Assembly: GCA_022844205.1 (NCBI GenBank)
Contig: JALHMF010000008.1
Coordinates: forward strand, 1-64,000
Reading direction: 5' to 3'
Length of the DNA stretch: 64,000 nt
Source: Xanthobacteraceae bacterium
GTDB taxonomy: Bacteria > Pseudomonadota > Alphaproteobacteria > Rhizobiales > Xanthobacteraceae
The translations under genes and the position numbers were made by a program. Below, in pieces: positions 1 to 8,953 of the stretch (position 1 is the stretch's first letter; each line of letters opens with the position of its first letter). The notes beneath the pieces are model-generated. The model was not told where the DNA came from. It was given only the letters and a program-made list of their open reading frames with translations, and ran no database searches.

Positions 1-12
1 CCATCACGCTGC

Positions 13-224
13 GCTACCCAAAGGCTACGCGCGCTGGCCGGTTGCTCGCATCGCGCCGAAAGGCGTATCTTCAGCCGAGGCTCTAATCGCCACTGGATGA
101 AATTTCAGTGGCAGGTCAGCTACCCAAAGGCTACGCGCGCTGGCCGGTTGCTCGCATCGCGCCGAAAGGCGTATCTTCAGCCGAGGCTCTAATCGCCACT
201 GGATGAAATTTCAGTGGCAGGTCA
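13..224. repeat. Two tandem copies of a 106-bp repeat (IS-end-like)
   Basis: Positions 13-118 and 119-224 are the same 106-bp unit placed head to tail. Each unit ends with a short inverted repeat (CCACTG / CAGTGG around an AT-rich centre) followed by GGCAGGTCA. The second copy abuts the point where the adjacent DUF262 reading frame loses homology, so the unit probably marks an insertion or deletion endpoint. It resembles the outer part of an insertion sequence, but no transposase is visible inside the window, so the element type is inferred only. Confidence 0.8.
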
Positions 225-912
225 CGACGCCTCGATCATTTATGGTCTCGAAAATTTTTAGAGCCTTAGCAATGCTTGGCGTCGTGATCCGGATCAATTT
301 TACTTTGTTTGTAAAATAGCCATAAAACGCAAGCAGGAAAGCTTTGTCGCCTTTTGAATTTGCTTTCAAGAATTCACTTATTAAATCGTATGCATTGATC
401 ATATTCGCAATTGAACGGGTTTTTTCTCCAGCGAAAACTCCTCGCTTAGCAGCCACAAAGTCATCCAGAATATTAGAGGCGTCCTCATATTGAAGATCTA
501 GCCTTAGCCGATGTGATGTTTTTCCTCTCCAATCGACAAGACTAGATGCCAATTGAGTAGGAAGACTATCGGGAACTTTTGCGCCTAGCTCATTCAAATA
601 GTCTCGCAACGAACATAATACGAGGAATGCTGTAGTCAGTCTCTGTTGGCCATCAATAATTTCAAAAACACCGTCGCTCGAGGGGCAAACAACAATTGTA
701 CCGATAAAGTATTCTGGCGCGTATTGATCTGATGCTGACTCAAACTCACTGAGAATATCATTCAAAAATTGATCGACTTCGTCTCCCCGCTCACCTTTTG
801 GGTCCGATTCGCCCCACACATATTCTCGCTGATAATCCGGCACTCGATAGAAGTCTTGGAGGACTTTATTTATTGTCATGTCGTCAGAATGAATAGCTTG
901 TTCAGTGTTCAA
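211..912 (-). pseudogene. 3'-truncated DUF262 (GmrS-like) protein
   Basis: The 233-residue product shows the N-terminal half of a DUF262 domain: VPDYQREYVW near residue 25, the diagnostic DGQQRLTTAFLVL near residue 87, and FETINDRG just before the end. DUF262 proteins normally continue for several hundred residues beyond FETINDRG (established for GmrSD and relatives, modification-dependent nucleases with an NTP-binding DGQQR motif). Here the frame runs into the tandem repeat after FETINDRGV and stops four residues later, so the protein is truncated. The start is a TTG with a GGGGGTGAA Shine-Dalgarno stretch. Base composition is clearly more AT-rich than the following genes, which suggests acquired DNA. 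It is probably a dead remnant of a defence-type gene. Confidence 0.75.
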
Positions 913-1470
913 GTTTCACCCCCAGATGCCTTCTTGCAAATGCTGCTCGTAACTAACGACTGCATTATCGACGTAAAGTGTAGCGTCGTCGATATCTTCT
1001 TACCGCCTGTGCTATTCACGCCGCATGAAAAATTTTGCAGCAAATTCAATGCGCGCCAATAACCTTATCCCCGCCCTTTGAACTTCCCTTAAACTCCCCT
1101 CACTCCCGCTCGCCGGGGACGCACTCATGAGGCGTCTTGTTTGTGGAGCGGGAGGCGGCGCCTGCTGTTTTGCTCGCAAGCAAAACACCGGGAGGCTCGG
1201 GTCACCATCCGCGGGCACGACGACCCGCTGCCTTCAGTGGCTGGAATGGGGACCGGAATCGGTGAGCGAAAGCTCATCGCAACGGCGGCGATACCCGCTT
1301 TGTCCGGTCCCGGAAGCATGGTCCCGAAGAACCAAAAGCCGCCGCGATGGAGCGCTGGAAGGCGACGCCTGCTTTCGCAGAGCAGGCACCTACGGAAGAC
1401 CGTGCGCCTTTCGGCGCTCCGTCTCCCCGGCTTATGATCCGGCGGAAATCTCCGCGCGGAAATAAACTCT
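913..1470. other. Non-coding stretch, no convincing gene
   Basis: About 560 bases between the DUF262 remnant and the next gene. Several open frames exist on both strands, but their products are Arg/Ser/Pro-rich and show no recognisable motif, as expected for random frames in GC-rich DNA. The left part is AT-richer like the DUF262 remnant and the right part is GC-rich, so the edge of the acquired segment probably lies near 1050. Confidence 0.5.
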
Positions 1471-1501
1471 CTTATCCCTCCCCGGAACGGGGAGGGATAA
1501 G
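1471..1501. repeat. Perfect 14-bp inverted repeat
   Basis: CTTATCCCTCCCCG (1471-1484), loop GAA, and its exact complement (1488-1501). No T-tract is adjacent, so it is more likely an intergenic palindromic repeat than a Rho-independent terminator. It lies downstream of the L,D-transpeptidase terminator. Confidence 0.7.
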
Positions 1502-1536
1502 AAAGACCGCTGTTTGAAAACCGAATCCGGCGCAAA

Positions 1537-1565
1537 CGAAAACGCCCGGCGAAATCCGCCGGGCG
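1537..1565 (-). terminator. Rho-independent terminator of the L,D-transpeptidase gene
   Basis: On the minus strand a 9-bp GC stem (CGCCCGGCG / CGCCGGGCG, 1543-1565) with a 5-base loop is followed by TTTTCG. It lies 28 bases past the stop of the minus-strand gene ending at 1593. Confidence 0.8.
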
Positions 1566-1592
1566 CAAAAGCAGGAAACGCAATTCAGCGAT

Positions 1593-2252
1593 TTAGCGCT
1601 GCACCACCACCGTGCTGCCGAGCTTCGCGCGGTTGTAGAGGTCTTCGACATCCTCGTTGACCATGCGGATGCAGCCGGACGACTCCGCGCCGCCGATCGT
1701 CCACGGCGCATTGGTGCCGTGAATGCGATAGAGCGTGTTGCCGAGATAGAGCGCGCGCGAGCCGAGCGGGTTGTCCTTGCCGCCGGCCATGTATTCCGGA
1801 AGTTCCGGCTTGCGCTTGCGCATTTCCGCGGGCGGACGCCAGTCCGGCCATTCCTTCTTCTGCGTGATCTGGCTGGTGCCCGCGAAGGCGCGGCCTTCCT
1901 CGCCGACCGCGATGCCGTAGCGGATCGCCTTGCCGTCGGGCAGCACATAATAGAGCCGGCGCTGGCTGGTCTTGATCACGATGGTGCCGGGCGCGTGCTT
2001 CTCCGGGAACACCACGGTCTCCTTCGGGATGTAGTTCCCGACGGTGACTTCCTGGCCCATGAAATTGGTGAAGCGGATCGGGTCGCGCACCTTCACCTGG
2101 CCGGCGGGCGTGTTTTCGTAGCGCACCTTGGCGCCCGGCAGGTAGTCATAGGCGCTGTCGGACAGGCAGCCGCCCAGCAGCGGCGCAATCAGGGCGAGCG
2201 GCAGGAGCTTCATATAGCGGGTCAGACGCATGGGGGCCTTCATTGCGGTCAT
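1593..2252 (-). CDS. L,D-transpeptidase (YkuD/ErfK family) lipoprotein
   Basis: The 219-residue protein has a lipoprotein signal (hydrophobic LLPLALIAPLLGGC, lipobox Cys at about residue 29), so it should be anchored in the outer or inner membrane facing the periplasm. The C-terminal half carries the YkuD catalytic signature: IHGTN followed by SSGCIRM, where the Cys is the nucleophile. Family members make 3-3 peptidoglycan cross-links or attach proteins to peptidoglycan. Length is typical of the short ErfK-like Rhizobiales paralogs. Three in-frame ATGs (2252, 2243, 2231) could start it; all leave the signal peptide intact. It is followed by its own terminator and appears monocistronic. Confidence 0.85.
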   Translation of the reverse strand: MTAMKAPMRLTRYMKLLPLALIAPLLGGCLSDSAYDYLPGAKVRYENTPAGQVKVRDPIRFTNFMGQEVTVGNYIPKETVVFPEKHAPGTIVIKTSQRRLYYVLPDGKAIRYGIAVGEEGRAFAGTSQITQKKEWPDWRPPAEMRKRKPELPEYMAGGKDNPLGSRALYLGNTLYRIHGTNAPWTIGGAESSGCIRMVNEDVEDLYNRAKLGSTVVVQR

Positions 2253-2375
2253 CGGCGGATTGAGCCGGAAATTAAGCGGATGCGGGCCGCCCGCCTAGTG
2301 CGGAAAAGCCACAGGGTTCAGACGAAGACCCCTGTATCTGGCCCGTAACCTTCACGTTTTCGCGCGGATTGTTGC

Positions 2376-2993
2376 CTAGCGGCTGACCAGCTGGGTCAGC
2401 CTCCCGATGATCATTTTGTGGAACGGGTCCAGCTCGTCGATGCTGACATGGTCGATGCCGGTGGCGGAAAGATCGTGATTCTCCAGCACGCCCGCAAAGC
2501 CCGGTCCGGGTGCCGCCCGCTTGCCGAAGCCGTCCTTGGTCGAGAAGAAATTCATGAAGGTATCCACGTTCGCCGGCACCTGCCGGGGCTCGGTGGCGTC
2601 GAAAATCACGCCGAGCAGCACCGGGATCTGCCGCTTTTGCAGTTCGTTCGCCACATCGAAGGTGGCGTTGGCGCCGAGCGAATGGCCGATCACCACCACC
2701 GGCCCGCGATGTCCGCCCTCGTAATTCTGGTGGATGGTCTGCACGATCAGGTTCCAGGACTCATAGCCATAGACCTGCGCGCGGTAACCGTTGGTCTGCA
2801 GCTTTTGCGCGAGCGAATCCATGCCCAGCGAGTAGATGCCGAACAGGCCGCGCATCAGATAGACCTGCGTTTGCGCCTGTTTCTGGGAGGTCTCGTCCTG
2901 ACGGCGCGGCTGCGCGTCGGCCGGAGCGGCGAAAAAGGCAAGCGCGAGAACTGCGGCTAGAGCGGCGCGCGGAAATTTCATTGCAAGCCCCAT
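2376..2993 (-). CDS. Exported alpha/beta-hydrolase (lipase-like)
   Basis: The 205-residue protein begins with a classical signal peptide (MKFPRAALAAVLALAFFAAPADAQ, counting from the second Met at 2981) and should be periplasmic or secreted. The core shows the nucleophile elbow GHSLGA (about residue 103) and a late histidine in GIDHVSID, the expected Ser and His of an alpha/beta-hydrolase triad. It is short for a lipase and has no lid region that I can recognise. Substrate unknown. No operon partner is obvious; the next gene downstream is on the same strand but 120 bases away. Confidence 0.65.
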   Translation of the reverse strand: MGLAMKFPRAALAAVLALAFFAAPADAQPRRQDETSQKQAQTQVYLMRGLFGIYSLGMDSLAQKLQTNGYRAQVYGYESWNLIVQTIHQNYEGGHRGPVVVIGHSLGANATFDVANELQKRQIPVLLGVIFDATEPRQVPANVDTFMNFFSTKDGFGKRAAPGPGFAGVLENHDLSATGIDHVSIDELDPFHKMIIGRLTQLVSR

Positions 2994-3031
2994 GAAAAAC
3001 TTCAGCCCGGAATCGAGCGCATGCTAACTCT

Positions 3032-3448
3032 TCAGTCGCCCAAAAGATGCAACACTATTTCGCGCCGGTGCGGGCGGCTGCGGTGCTCGAACAGATAGAT
3101 GCCCTGCCAGGTTCCAAGGGCGAGCGCGCCTTGCACGAGCGGGATCGAAAGCTGCACCGATGTCAATGCGGTCCGGATATGGGCGGGCATGTCGTCCGGC
3201 CCTTCGGTGTCGTGCACATAGTTTCGGGATTCCGGCGCGATGTCCTCGAAATAGGATTCCAGATCGGTGCGCACATCCGGGTCGGCGTTCTCCTGGATGA
3301 GCAGCGATGCCGAGGTGTGGCGACAATAGATCGTCAGAAGCCCGCTGGACATTCCCTGCGCCTCCACCCAGCCCCGCACCGGGCGGGTGATTTCAACAAG
3401 ACCCTTCCCGCTGGTCGGAACAGAAATCTGATGGATGGCCTGGCGCAT
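3032..3448 (-). CDS. YjbQ family (UPF0047) protein, secondary thiamine-phosphate synthase type
   Basis: The 138-residue protein matches the whole YjbQ/UPF0047 family: CRHTSASLLIQENADPDV near residue 42-59 and a C-terminal WQGIYLFEHR. Family members are small trimeric proteins with a conserved His-rich pocket; E. coli YjbQ can provide weak thiamine-phosphate synthase activity, but the physiological role is not settled. It is a single domain of normal length. Its stop lies near the start region of the hydrolase downstream, and it may share a transcript with the transglutaminase gene upstream (33-base gap). Confidence 0.85.
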   Translation of the reverse strand: MRQAIHQISVPTSGKGLVEITRPVRGWVEAQGMSSGLLTIYCRHTSASLLIQENADPDVRTDLESYFEDIAPESRNYVHDTEGPDDMPAHIRTALTSVQLSIPLVQGALALGTWQGIYLFEHRSRPHRREIVLHLLGD

Positions 3449-3481
3449 CGGGTGTTTATAGCAGCGCCCGAAATTTTTGGG

Positions 3482-4366
3482 TCAGACGGCGACTTCCGTG
3501 CCGTACCAGCGGCGGCGCGCGGCGGGGGTGAGTGCCGCCACCAGCGCGCTCGCTTCGGCTTCCTCGGCCTCGACCGTAACCACCTTGAAGCGCTTGAGGA
3601 TATTGGCGCCGTAGGTGGTGCTGATCGCAACATCGGTGGCATCGCGCCCGCGCGCCATCACGATGCGGCCGATGCGCGAGACGTTGTGGCGGGCGTCGAA
3701 TGTGTACCAGCGGCCGCCGAGATAGACTTCGAACCACGCGCTGAAATCCATCGGTGTGGGATCGGGCGACACGCCGATGTCGCCGAGGTAGCCCGTGCAA
3801 TAGCGGGCGGGAATGCCCATGCAGCGGCAGAGCGCCACCGCCAGATGCGCGAAGTCACGGCAGACACCACGCCGCTGGTCGAGCACATCGTGGGCGGACT
3901 TTATTGCGGATGCGTGGTGGTAACCGAACTCGATATGCGAATGGACGAAATCGCAGATCGCCTGCACGCGCGCCCAGCCGCGCGGCGTTCCGGAGAACAG
4001 CGACCAGGCGACGTTCATCAGCCTGTCGGTCTCGCAATACCGGCTGCCATTCAGAAACTGGAGCACATCGTGCGGAAGTTCTCCAATGGGTACTTCCTGC
4101 GCATCGGGAGCCATGACATCGGGCTGCCCGTTGTCGAACACCAGCGCATCGGTCGATAACCGGATTTCGCCCTTCGGGGCCACGAGCCGGGTGCAGAGGT
4201 TTCCGAATGGGTCGGCAAATCTGGAGACCGGCACCTCCGGAGAGACGCGCAACTCATCGGCGATCAGCAAATCCTTGGCGCGGCTCGGATGCACGTGAAG
4301 CATCAGCATCATGGGCGTCGCTTGCGCGCAATCATAGACGAGATCGAATCCGACGCGGATTTTCAT
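3482..4366 (-). CDS. Transglutaminase-like cysteine protease family protein
   Basis: The 294-residue protein has an N-terminal beta-rich domain (residues 1-150) and a transglutaminase core. The catalytic Cys lies in RRGVCRDFAHL, the His in FDARHN, preceded by WFEVYLGGRWYTFD, giving the Cys-His-Asp arrangement of this superfamily. Bacterial members of this form are usually cytoplasmic proteases or peptide-modifying enzymes of unknown substrate. The frame is open upstream to 4696, but MKIRVGFDLVYDC at 4366 looks like the natural start because the upstream extension has no protein character and overlaps the HAD gene. Confidence 0.8.
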   Translation of the reverse strand: MKIRVGFDLVYDCAQATPMMLMLHVHPSRAKDLLIADELRVSPEVPVSRFADPFGNLCTRLVAPKGEIRLSTDALVFDNGQPDVMAPDAQEVPIGELPHDVLQFLNGSRYCETDRLMNVAWSLFSGTPRGWARVQAICDFVHSHIEFGYHHASAIKSAHDVLDQRRGVCRDFAHLAVALCRCMGIPARYCTGYLGDIGVSPDPTPMDFSAWFEVYLGGRWYTFDARHNVSRIGRIVMARGRDATDVAISTTYGANILKRFKVVTVEAEEAEASALVAALTPAARRRWYGTEVAV

Positions 4367-4515
4367 GGAAATGCCCGAACGCAATAACTGTCCGTACTTT
4401 AACGCCGTAAAACCGAATTCGATCCAGGTGAGAGGCAAGATTTTAGGCAGCAACGGGAGCAACGGTGCTGATGAAAAAAATTGCATTTCCCGTCCGCCCC
4501 GATGGTGACGCCTGC

Positions 4516-5223
4516 CTAGGCGCCCAGTTTTTCCGCCAGATTTTCCAGACTGCTTGCAGCGTAATCGACCGGCACACTCGGCGAAGCTTCGCCCTTGCCG
4601 GGTCCGTGCTCGTTCGGCCGTGCGATGTGAGCGGTCTGCAATCCATGCGAGGCGGCGTGCTTCAGGTCGCCGCTGTGACAGGCGACCATCATGCAATCCT
4701 GCGGCTTCAGGTCGAACGCTTCACAGGAGGCCAGATACACTCTGGGTTTGGGTTTGTAGTCGCCGGCCACTTCCGCGCCGAGAACGGCGTCCCACGGAAA
4801 ACCGTTGCGGCGGGCGAGATCGACTTGCAGCGAAATGTTTCCATTGGAAACAGGCGCCAGCAGAAATTGTTTTTTGAGACGATTGAGTCCGGGCGTCACA
4901 TCCGGCCAGGCATCGAGCCGGTGCCAGGAGAGATTCAAATTCGTGAGCTGCTCTTCGCTCAATCCGGAAACCTTGAAGCGCGGCAGAATTTTCTCAAGAT
5001 TGTAGCGGTGCAAAACGTCGAGTTTGGAAAACGGAACGCGCCCTGCCCGCACTTCTTCCATCGTAGGCTGATATTCGTCGCGCCAGGCGTCGGCGAAGGC
5101 GGGCCAGTCGAGCGAATGGCCGAGCGGTTTCAGGATTCGCTCGGCCTCGTCTGCGATGCTGGAACGGAAATCGACCAGCGTGCCGAAGACATCGAAAAAT
5201 AACGCCTTTGGCAACGCTGGCAT
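4516..5223 (-). CDS. Haloacid dehalogenase, type II (HAD superfamily)
   Basis: The 235-residue protein carries all HAD motifs of the L-2-haloacid dehalogenase group: nucleophile Asp in FFDVFGTLVD (residue 11), Ser/Asn in APVSNGN, Lys in YKPKPRVYL, and the fourth motif region VACHSGDLKHA. These enzymes hydrolyse L-2-halocarboxylates through an aspartyl ester; many genomic homologs act on unknown substrates. It starts 6 bases after the FAH-family gene upstream, so the two are probably co-transcribed. Confidence 0.85.
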   Translation of the reverse strand: MPALPKALFFDVFGTLVDFRSSIADEAERILKPLGHSLDWPAFADAWRDEYQPTMEEVRAGRVPFSKLDVLHRYNLEKILPRFKVSGLSEEQLTNLNLSWHRLDAWPDVTPGLNRLKKQFLLAPVSNGNISLQVDLARRNGFPWDAVLGAEVAGDYKPKPRVYLASCEAFDLKPQDCMMVACHSGDLKHAASHGLQTAHIARPNEHGPGKGEASPSVPVDYAASSLENLAEKLGA

Positions 5224-5229
5224 GGTTGG

Positions 5230-6018
5230 TCAGACGATCTTCAACGACAGGTCCGGCAGGCCCTTGATCTTGCAGACCAGCAGGTCGCCCTTCTGCACCG
5301 GACCGACATTTTCCGGTGTGCCGGAATAGATCAGGTCGCCTGCCTTCAGTTCGAACGCCTCGGAAAGCTTTTCGATCTGTTCGGCAACACTCCAGATCAT
5401 GTGCGTCAGGTCGGAGGTCTGCTTCACCTCGCCGTTCACCGAGAGCGAGATCGCGCCCTTCGTAAAATGTCCTGTCTGGGCGACCTTGTGGAGCGGCCCG
5501 ATCGGAGCGCCATGATCGGCGCTCTTGCCGATGTCCCACGGTTTCTTCTGCTCGCGCATGCCAATCTGGAGGTCGCGGCGGGTCATGTCGAGGCCGACCG
5601 CATAGCCGTAGATGTGCTTCAGCGCATCGGCGGCCTTGATGCTCTTTCCGCCAGACTTCAGCGCGGCAACCAGTTCAACTTCATACTGGTAGTTCTTGGT
5701 CAGCGACGGATAAGGATGGTTCGCCAGCTTGCCCGGCATCACAACCTGAATCGCATCGGTCGGCTTCAGGAAGAAAAACGGCGGTTCGCGATCCGGGTCG
5801 GAGCCCATCTCGCGCGCATGGGCCGCGTAGTTGCGGCCGATGCAGTAAATGCGGCGGACCTGAAACTGCTCGCCCGCGCCTGCCACCGGTACATAAATCG
5901 GCGGCACCGAGACTACGACTTTCGACGAAACAGCTTTCGTCTTCTTCGCCGCGGGCCGCTTGACCGCTTTCGCCTTTGACTTCTTCCGGGCCGGTTTCTT
6001 CTTCGCTTTTTTCGCCAT
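5230..6018 (-). CDS. Fumarylacetoacetate hydrolase family protein with Lys/Ala-rich N-terminal tail
   Basis: The 262-residue protein contains a complete FAH-like catalytic domain from about residue 50: RRIYCIGRNYAAHAREMG, then the metal-site region YEVELVAAL and late LIYSGTPENVGP. FAH-family enzymes are Mg-dependent hydrolases, decarboxylases or isomerases of beta-keto or oxo acids. The first ~35 residues are unusual: almost only Lys, Ala, Arg, Pro and Ser (MAKKAKKKPARKKSKAKAVK), similar in composition to histone-H1-like tails, and not part of the enzyme fold. The ATG at 6018 is the only obvious start that includes the tail; a later start inside the frame would remove it. Likely cytoplasmic, co-transcribed with the HAD gene. 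Confidence 0.85.
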   Translation of the reverse strand: MAKKAKKKPARKKSKAKAVKRPAAKKTKAVSSKVVVSVPPIYVPVAGAGEQFQVRRIYCIGRNYAAHAREMGSDPDREPPFFFLKPTDAIQVVMPGKLANHPYPSLTKNYQYEVELVAALKSGGKSIKAADALKHIYGYAVGLDMTRRDLQIGMREQKKPWDIGKSADHGAPIGPLHKVAQTGHFTKGAISLSVNGEVKQTSDLTHMIWSVAEQIEKLSEAFELKAGDLIYSGTPENVGPVQKGDLLVCKIKGLPDLSLKIV

Positions 6019-6240
6019 GAAAATCCCCTTCTGGCTCTGGCGTCTCTAACACGTTTGGGATTTCGCGCCAGCTTCCGGGCGCGCGGCAAATGTGAAGAAA
6101 TCGTGTGCCTTGCATGCGTTTCCGGCAACGCAGGCTTGCCGCCACTGGGCTACCTGCGAAGCGCATCCGGGTCTAGGTTTGCCCTCTCAAATTGGGCATG
6201 CGCCGTCCTACGCTCCGGCGCCAAAAAAAAAGAGAAGACC

Positions 6241-6402
6241 ATGATCCTTGGATATCTCGCGAGACTGTACCGCCAATGGCGGGTGTATAACCGCACCTAC
6301 TCCGAACTGATGCGCCTCGATGACCGCACGCTCGCCGACATCAGCGTGACCCGCGGCTCAATCGACGCCATTGCTCGGCACGCGGCAAAAACCGCGCGCT
6401 GA
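6241..6402 (+). CDS. DUF1127 small protein (YjiS-like)
   Basis: A 53-residue peptide with the DUF1127 signature: an aromatic/basic N-terminal helix (LARLYRQWRVYNRTYSEL) followed by LMRLDDRTLADISVTRGSI. Related rhizobial and Agrobacterium peptides are Arg-rich and influence RNA turnover and phosphate or stress responses, but the role of this copy is not known. An AGAGAAG ribosome site precedes the ATG at 6241. A strong terminator follows at once, so it is a single-gene unit. Confidence 0.85.
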   Translation: MILGYLARLYRQWRVYNRTYSELMRLDDRTLADISVTRGSIDAIARHAAKTAR

Positions 6403-6426
6403 TCCGACCGCTTCGCAACCCTTAAA

Positions 6427-6454
6427 CGCCCGCCTCCGGCGGGCGTTTTGTTTT
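6427..6454 (+). terminator. Rho-independent terminator after the DUF1127 gene
   Basis: An 8-bp perfect GC stem (CGCCCGCC / GGCGGGCG, loop TCC, 6427-6445) followed by TTTTGTTTT. It separates the DUF1127 unit from trmFO. Confidence 0.9.
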
Positions 6455-6503
6455 AAGCGGCTTTGAGCTTGACGCGCCGGTTCATGAACGTGACATAAGC
6501 CCC

Positions 6504-7883
6504 ATGAAACAGCCGGTTCACATCATTGGCGGGGGGCTCGCGGGCTCCGAGGCAGCCTGGCAGATCGCGCACCGGGGAATCCCGGTGGTCCTGCACGAAA
6601 TGAGGCCGGTGCGGGGCACCGCCGCCCACAAGACAGACGGGCTCGCGGAACTGGTCTGCTCCAATTCCTTCCGGGCCGACGACAGCGAAACCAATGCGGT
6701 GGGCCTCCTGCATTATGAAATGCGCAGGATGGGTTCGCTGATCATGCAGGCCGCGGACGCCAATCAGGTTCCGGCCGGCGGCGCACTGGCGGTGGACCGC
6801 GAAGGTTTTTCCGCGGCCGTGACGGCGGCGATCGAGAGCAACAAACTGATTGAAATCCGGCGCGAAGAAGTAGAAACGCCGCCCGCCGACTGGGACAGCG
6901 TGATCGTGGCCACCGGCCCGCTGACCTCCGCGAGGCTTGCGGAAACCATCGGTACGAAAACGAATGCCGACGCGCTCGCCTTCTTCGATGCCATCGCGCC
7001 CATCGTGCACAAGGACAGCATCGCCATGGACGTGGCGTGGTTTCAGTCGCGCTACGACAAGACCGGACCCGGCGGCTCCGGGGCCGACTACATCAACTGT
7101 CCGTTCGACCAGCCGCAATACGAAGCTTTCATCGACGCGCTGCTCGCGGCGGAAAAAACCGAATTCAAGGAATGGGAGAAGACTCCCTATTTCGACGGCT
7201 GCCTGCCGATCGAAGTGATGGCCGAACGCGGCCGCGAAACATTGCGCTTCGGCCCGATGAAGCCGGTCGGACTTTCCAACCCGCACAAGGGCGGCGCTTC
7301 GGCCTATGCGGTGGTGCAGCTTCGGCAGGACAACAAGCTCGGCACGCTGTTCAATATCGTCGGATTCCAGACGAAATTGAAATACGCGGAGCAGACCAGA
7401 ATTTTCCGCATGATCCCCGGCATGGAGCGCGCGGAATTCGCTCGGCTGGGCGGCCTGCACCGCAACACATATCTCGACTCCCCGCGCCTGCTCGATGAAA
7501 CGCTGCGGCTGAAAGCCGAACCGCGCCTGCGCTTCGCCGGCCAGATCACCGGCTGCGAAGGCTATGTGGAGAGTGCGTCCATCGGATTGCTGACGGGACG
7601 CTTCGCCGCCGCCGAGCGCCTTGGTGAAAAATTCCAAAGGCCGCCGCAGACGACCGCAATGGGCGCCCTGCTTGCGCACATCACGGGCGGACATATTTCC
7701 GCCGAGCAGGAAGGTGCGCGCTCCTACCAGCCGATGAATGTGAACTTCGGGCTGTTTCCCCCGATCGACCAGAAATTCCGGGGCGCGGAGCGCGGCGCCA
7801 ACAAGAAGCGCGCGATGACCGCACGCGCCAAAACCGATCTCGAAGCGTGGCTCGGCGACAGCAAAGCGGACGCCGCCGCATGA
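6504..7883 (+). CDS. trmFO: Methylenetetrahydrofolate-tRNA-(uracil-5-)-methyltransferase TrmFO
   Basis: The 459-residue flavoprotein starts with the FAD-binding Rossmann motif [13 protein letters not shown] and continues with the TrmFO-specific [12 protein letters not shown] and late [13 protein letters not shown]. TrmFO forms 5-methyluridine at position 54 of the tRNA T-loop using methylenetetrahydrofolate and FADH2, the alternative to SAM-dependent TrmA. Length is normal. Its TGA overlaps the ATG of the kinase-like gene (ATGA), so the two are translationally coupled. Confidence 0.95.
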   Translation: MKQPVHIIGGGLAGSEAAWQIAHRGIPVVLHEMRPVRGTAAHKTDGLAELVCSNSFRADDSETNAVGLLHYEMRRMGSLIMQAADANQVPAGGALAVDREGFSAAVTAAIESNKLIEIRREEVETPPADWDSVIVATGPLTSARLAETIGTKTNADALAFFDAIAPIVHKDSIAMDVAWFQSRYDKTGPGGSGADYINCPFDQPQYEAFIDALLAAEKTEFKEWEKTPYFDGCLPIEVMAERGRETLRFGPMKPVGLSNPHKGGASAYAVVQLRQDNKLGTLFNIVGFQTKLKYAEQTRIFRMIPGMERAEFARLGGLHRNTYLDSPRLLDETLRLKAEPRLRFAGQITGCEGYVESASIGLLTGRFAAAERLGEKFQRPPQTTAMGALLAHITGGHISAEQEGARSYQPMNVNFGLFPPIDQKFRGAERGANKKRAMTARAKTDLEAWLGDSKADAAA

Positions 7884-8953
7884 GTGTTTCGGCTTCCTCC
7901 AAAGAAGCGCTCTCGAACTGGCGTTCGGTGGCGGTGCTGAAATCGGATCACTTCAGCACGGTCGAGCGCGGATTCTGGCGCGGCCCGAACGGCGAAGAGG
8001 AAGCGGTGCTGCGCCGTTTCGATGTGGTCCCAGTGTGGATCAAGCCCGTCGCCTATCATTTCGGGCGGCGCGAAGTGCAGTCTTTGAAGAAGCTCAATGG
8101 ACTCGCCGGTCCGCGTCTGCTCGCCTACGGACCCGGTTATCTCGTTCGCTCATGGATCGACGGCCTGCCGCTGCACATGGCGAAGCCGGAAGGTGAGAAC
8201 AAATTTTTTGCCGCAGCCAAAAAAATGATGTTCCGCATGCACCGCTCCGGCGTCGTGCACAACGATCTCGCCAAGGAACAGAACTGGCTGCGCGACGGCA
8301 ACGGAATGCCCCGCCTCACCGACTTTCAGCTTGCGCATACCAGCGAGAAGCGCAGCCGCCTGTTTCGCATCGCCGCGCACGAAGACCTGCGGCACCTTCT
8401 CAAGCACAAACGCAAATACGCGCCGGATTTTCTCACGGCCCGCGAGAAGAAAATCCTCGCTACCAAGAGCGTGCCCGCACGCATCTGGATGGCGACGGGC
8501 AAGAAGGTGTATATTTTCGTCACGCGAAAAATCTTCGGCTACATGGACCGCGAAGGCTCCGGCGCGGATTATGCCATCGACGGTCCGCGCATAGCCGCAC
8601 GCCTTCAGGCCTATCCCGGCGTTACCGGCTCGGCGATCGTTTCCTATCCGACGCCGCGCGGGGCAAGGCTTTATGCGTTCGTGGAGACGGAGCAGCCGGT
8701 AAAAGAGCGCGAACTGCGCGAGCATATTTCGCGCTCGCCGGAAGGCCTTCCCGATCCGAGCCTGATCCAGATTGCGCCACGCCTTCCGCGCAACAAGCAC
8801 GGCGAAGTGCGCGAGGAAGTGCTGCGGCTCGTAGCACTGAACCAGGTCGATCTGATCGACGGCATCGCGCTCGATGCCGATGCGAAGCTTGCCGCCGACG
8901 AGCTGATCGCGGGCCGCCTCAATCGCACCGACCGGCGCCTGCGCGAAGGCTGA
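7880..8953 (+). CDS. Kinase-like protein fused to an acyl-CoA-ligase C-terminal-like domain
   Basis: The 357-residue protein has two parts. Residues ~20-215 look like an atypical small-molecule or Ser/Thr protein kinase: [13 protein letters not shown] (residues 126-137) is the catalytic-loop pattern HxDxxxxxN, and TDFQLA (147-152) stands in for DFG. Residues ~234-318 resemble the C-terminal subdomain of AMP-forming acyl-CoA synthetases ([20 protein letters not shown], then [17 protein letters not shown]). The catalytic Lys expected in the GK of that last motif is Glu here (GE, residue 309), so a ligase reaction is unlikely. The start was set at 7880 because it forms an ATGA overlap with trmFO. 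Function unknown; the domain assignment is from motif reading. Confidence 0.65.
   Translation: MSVSASSKEALSNWRSVAVLKSDHFSTVERGFWRGPNGEEEAVLRRFDVVPVWIKPVAYHFGRREVQSLKKLNGLAGPRLLAYGPGYLVRSWIDGLPLHMAKPEGENKFFAAAKKMMFRMHRSGVVHNDLAKEQNWLRDGNGMPRLTDFQLAHTSEKRSRLFRIAAHEDLRHLLKHKRKYAPDFLTAREKKILATKSVPARIWMATGKKVYIFVTRKIFGYMDREGSGADYAIDGPRIAARLQAYPGVTGSAIVSYPTPRGARLYAFVETEQPVKERELREHISRSPEGLPDPSLIQIAPRLPRNKHGEVREEVLRLVALNQVDLIDGIALDADAKLAADELIAGRLNRTDRRLREG

Noticed and set aside
1125-1583. Several overlapping frames on both strands
   Set aside because: Products are low-information Arg/Ser/Pro sequences without signals or ribosome sites; one overlaps a terminator.
6453-7694. 413-residue frame antisense to trmFO
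   Set aside because: TrmFO is unmistakable on the plus strand; no motif in the antisense product.
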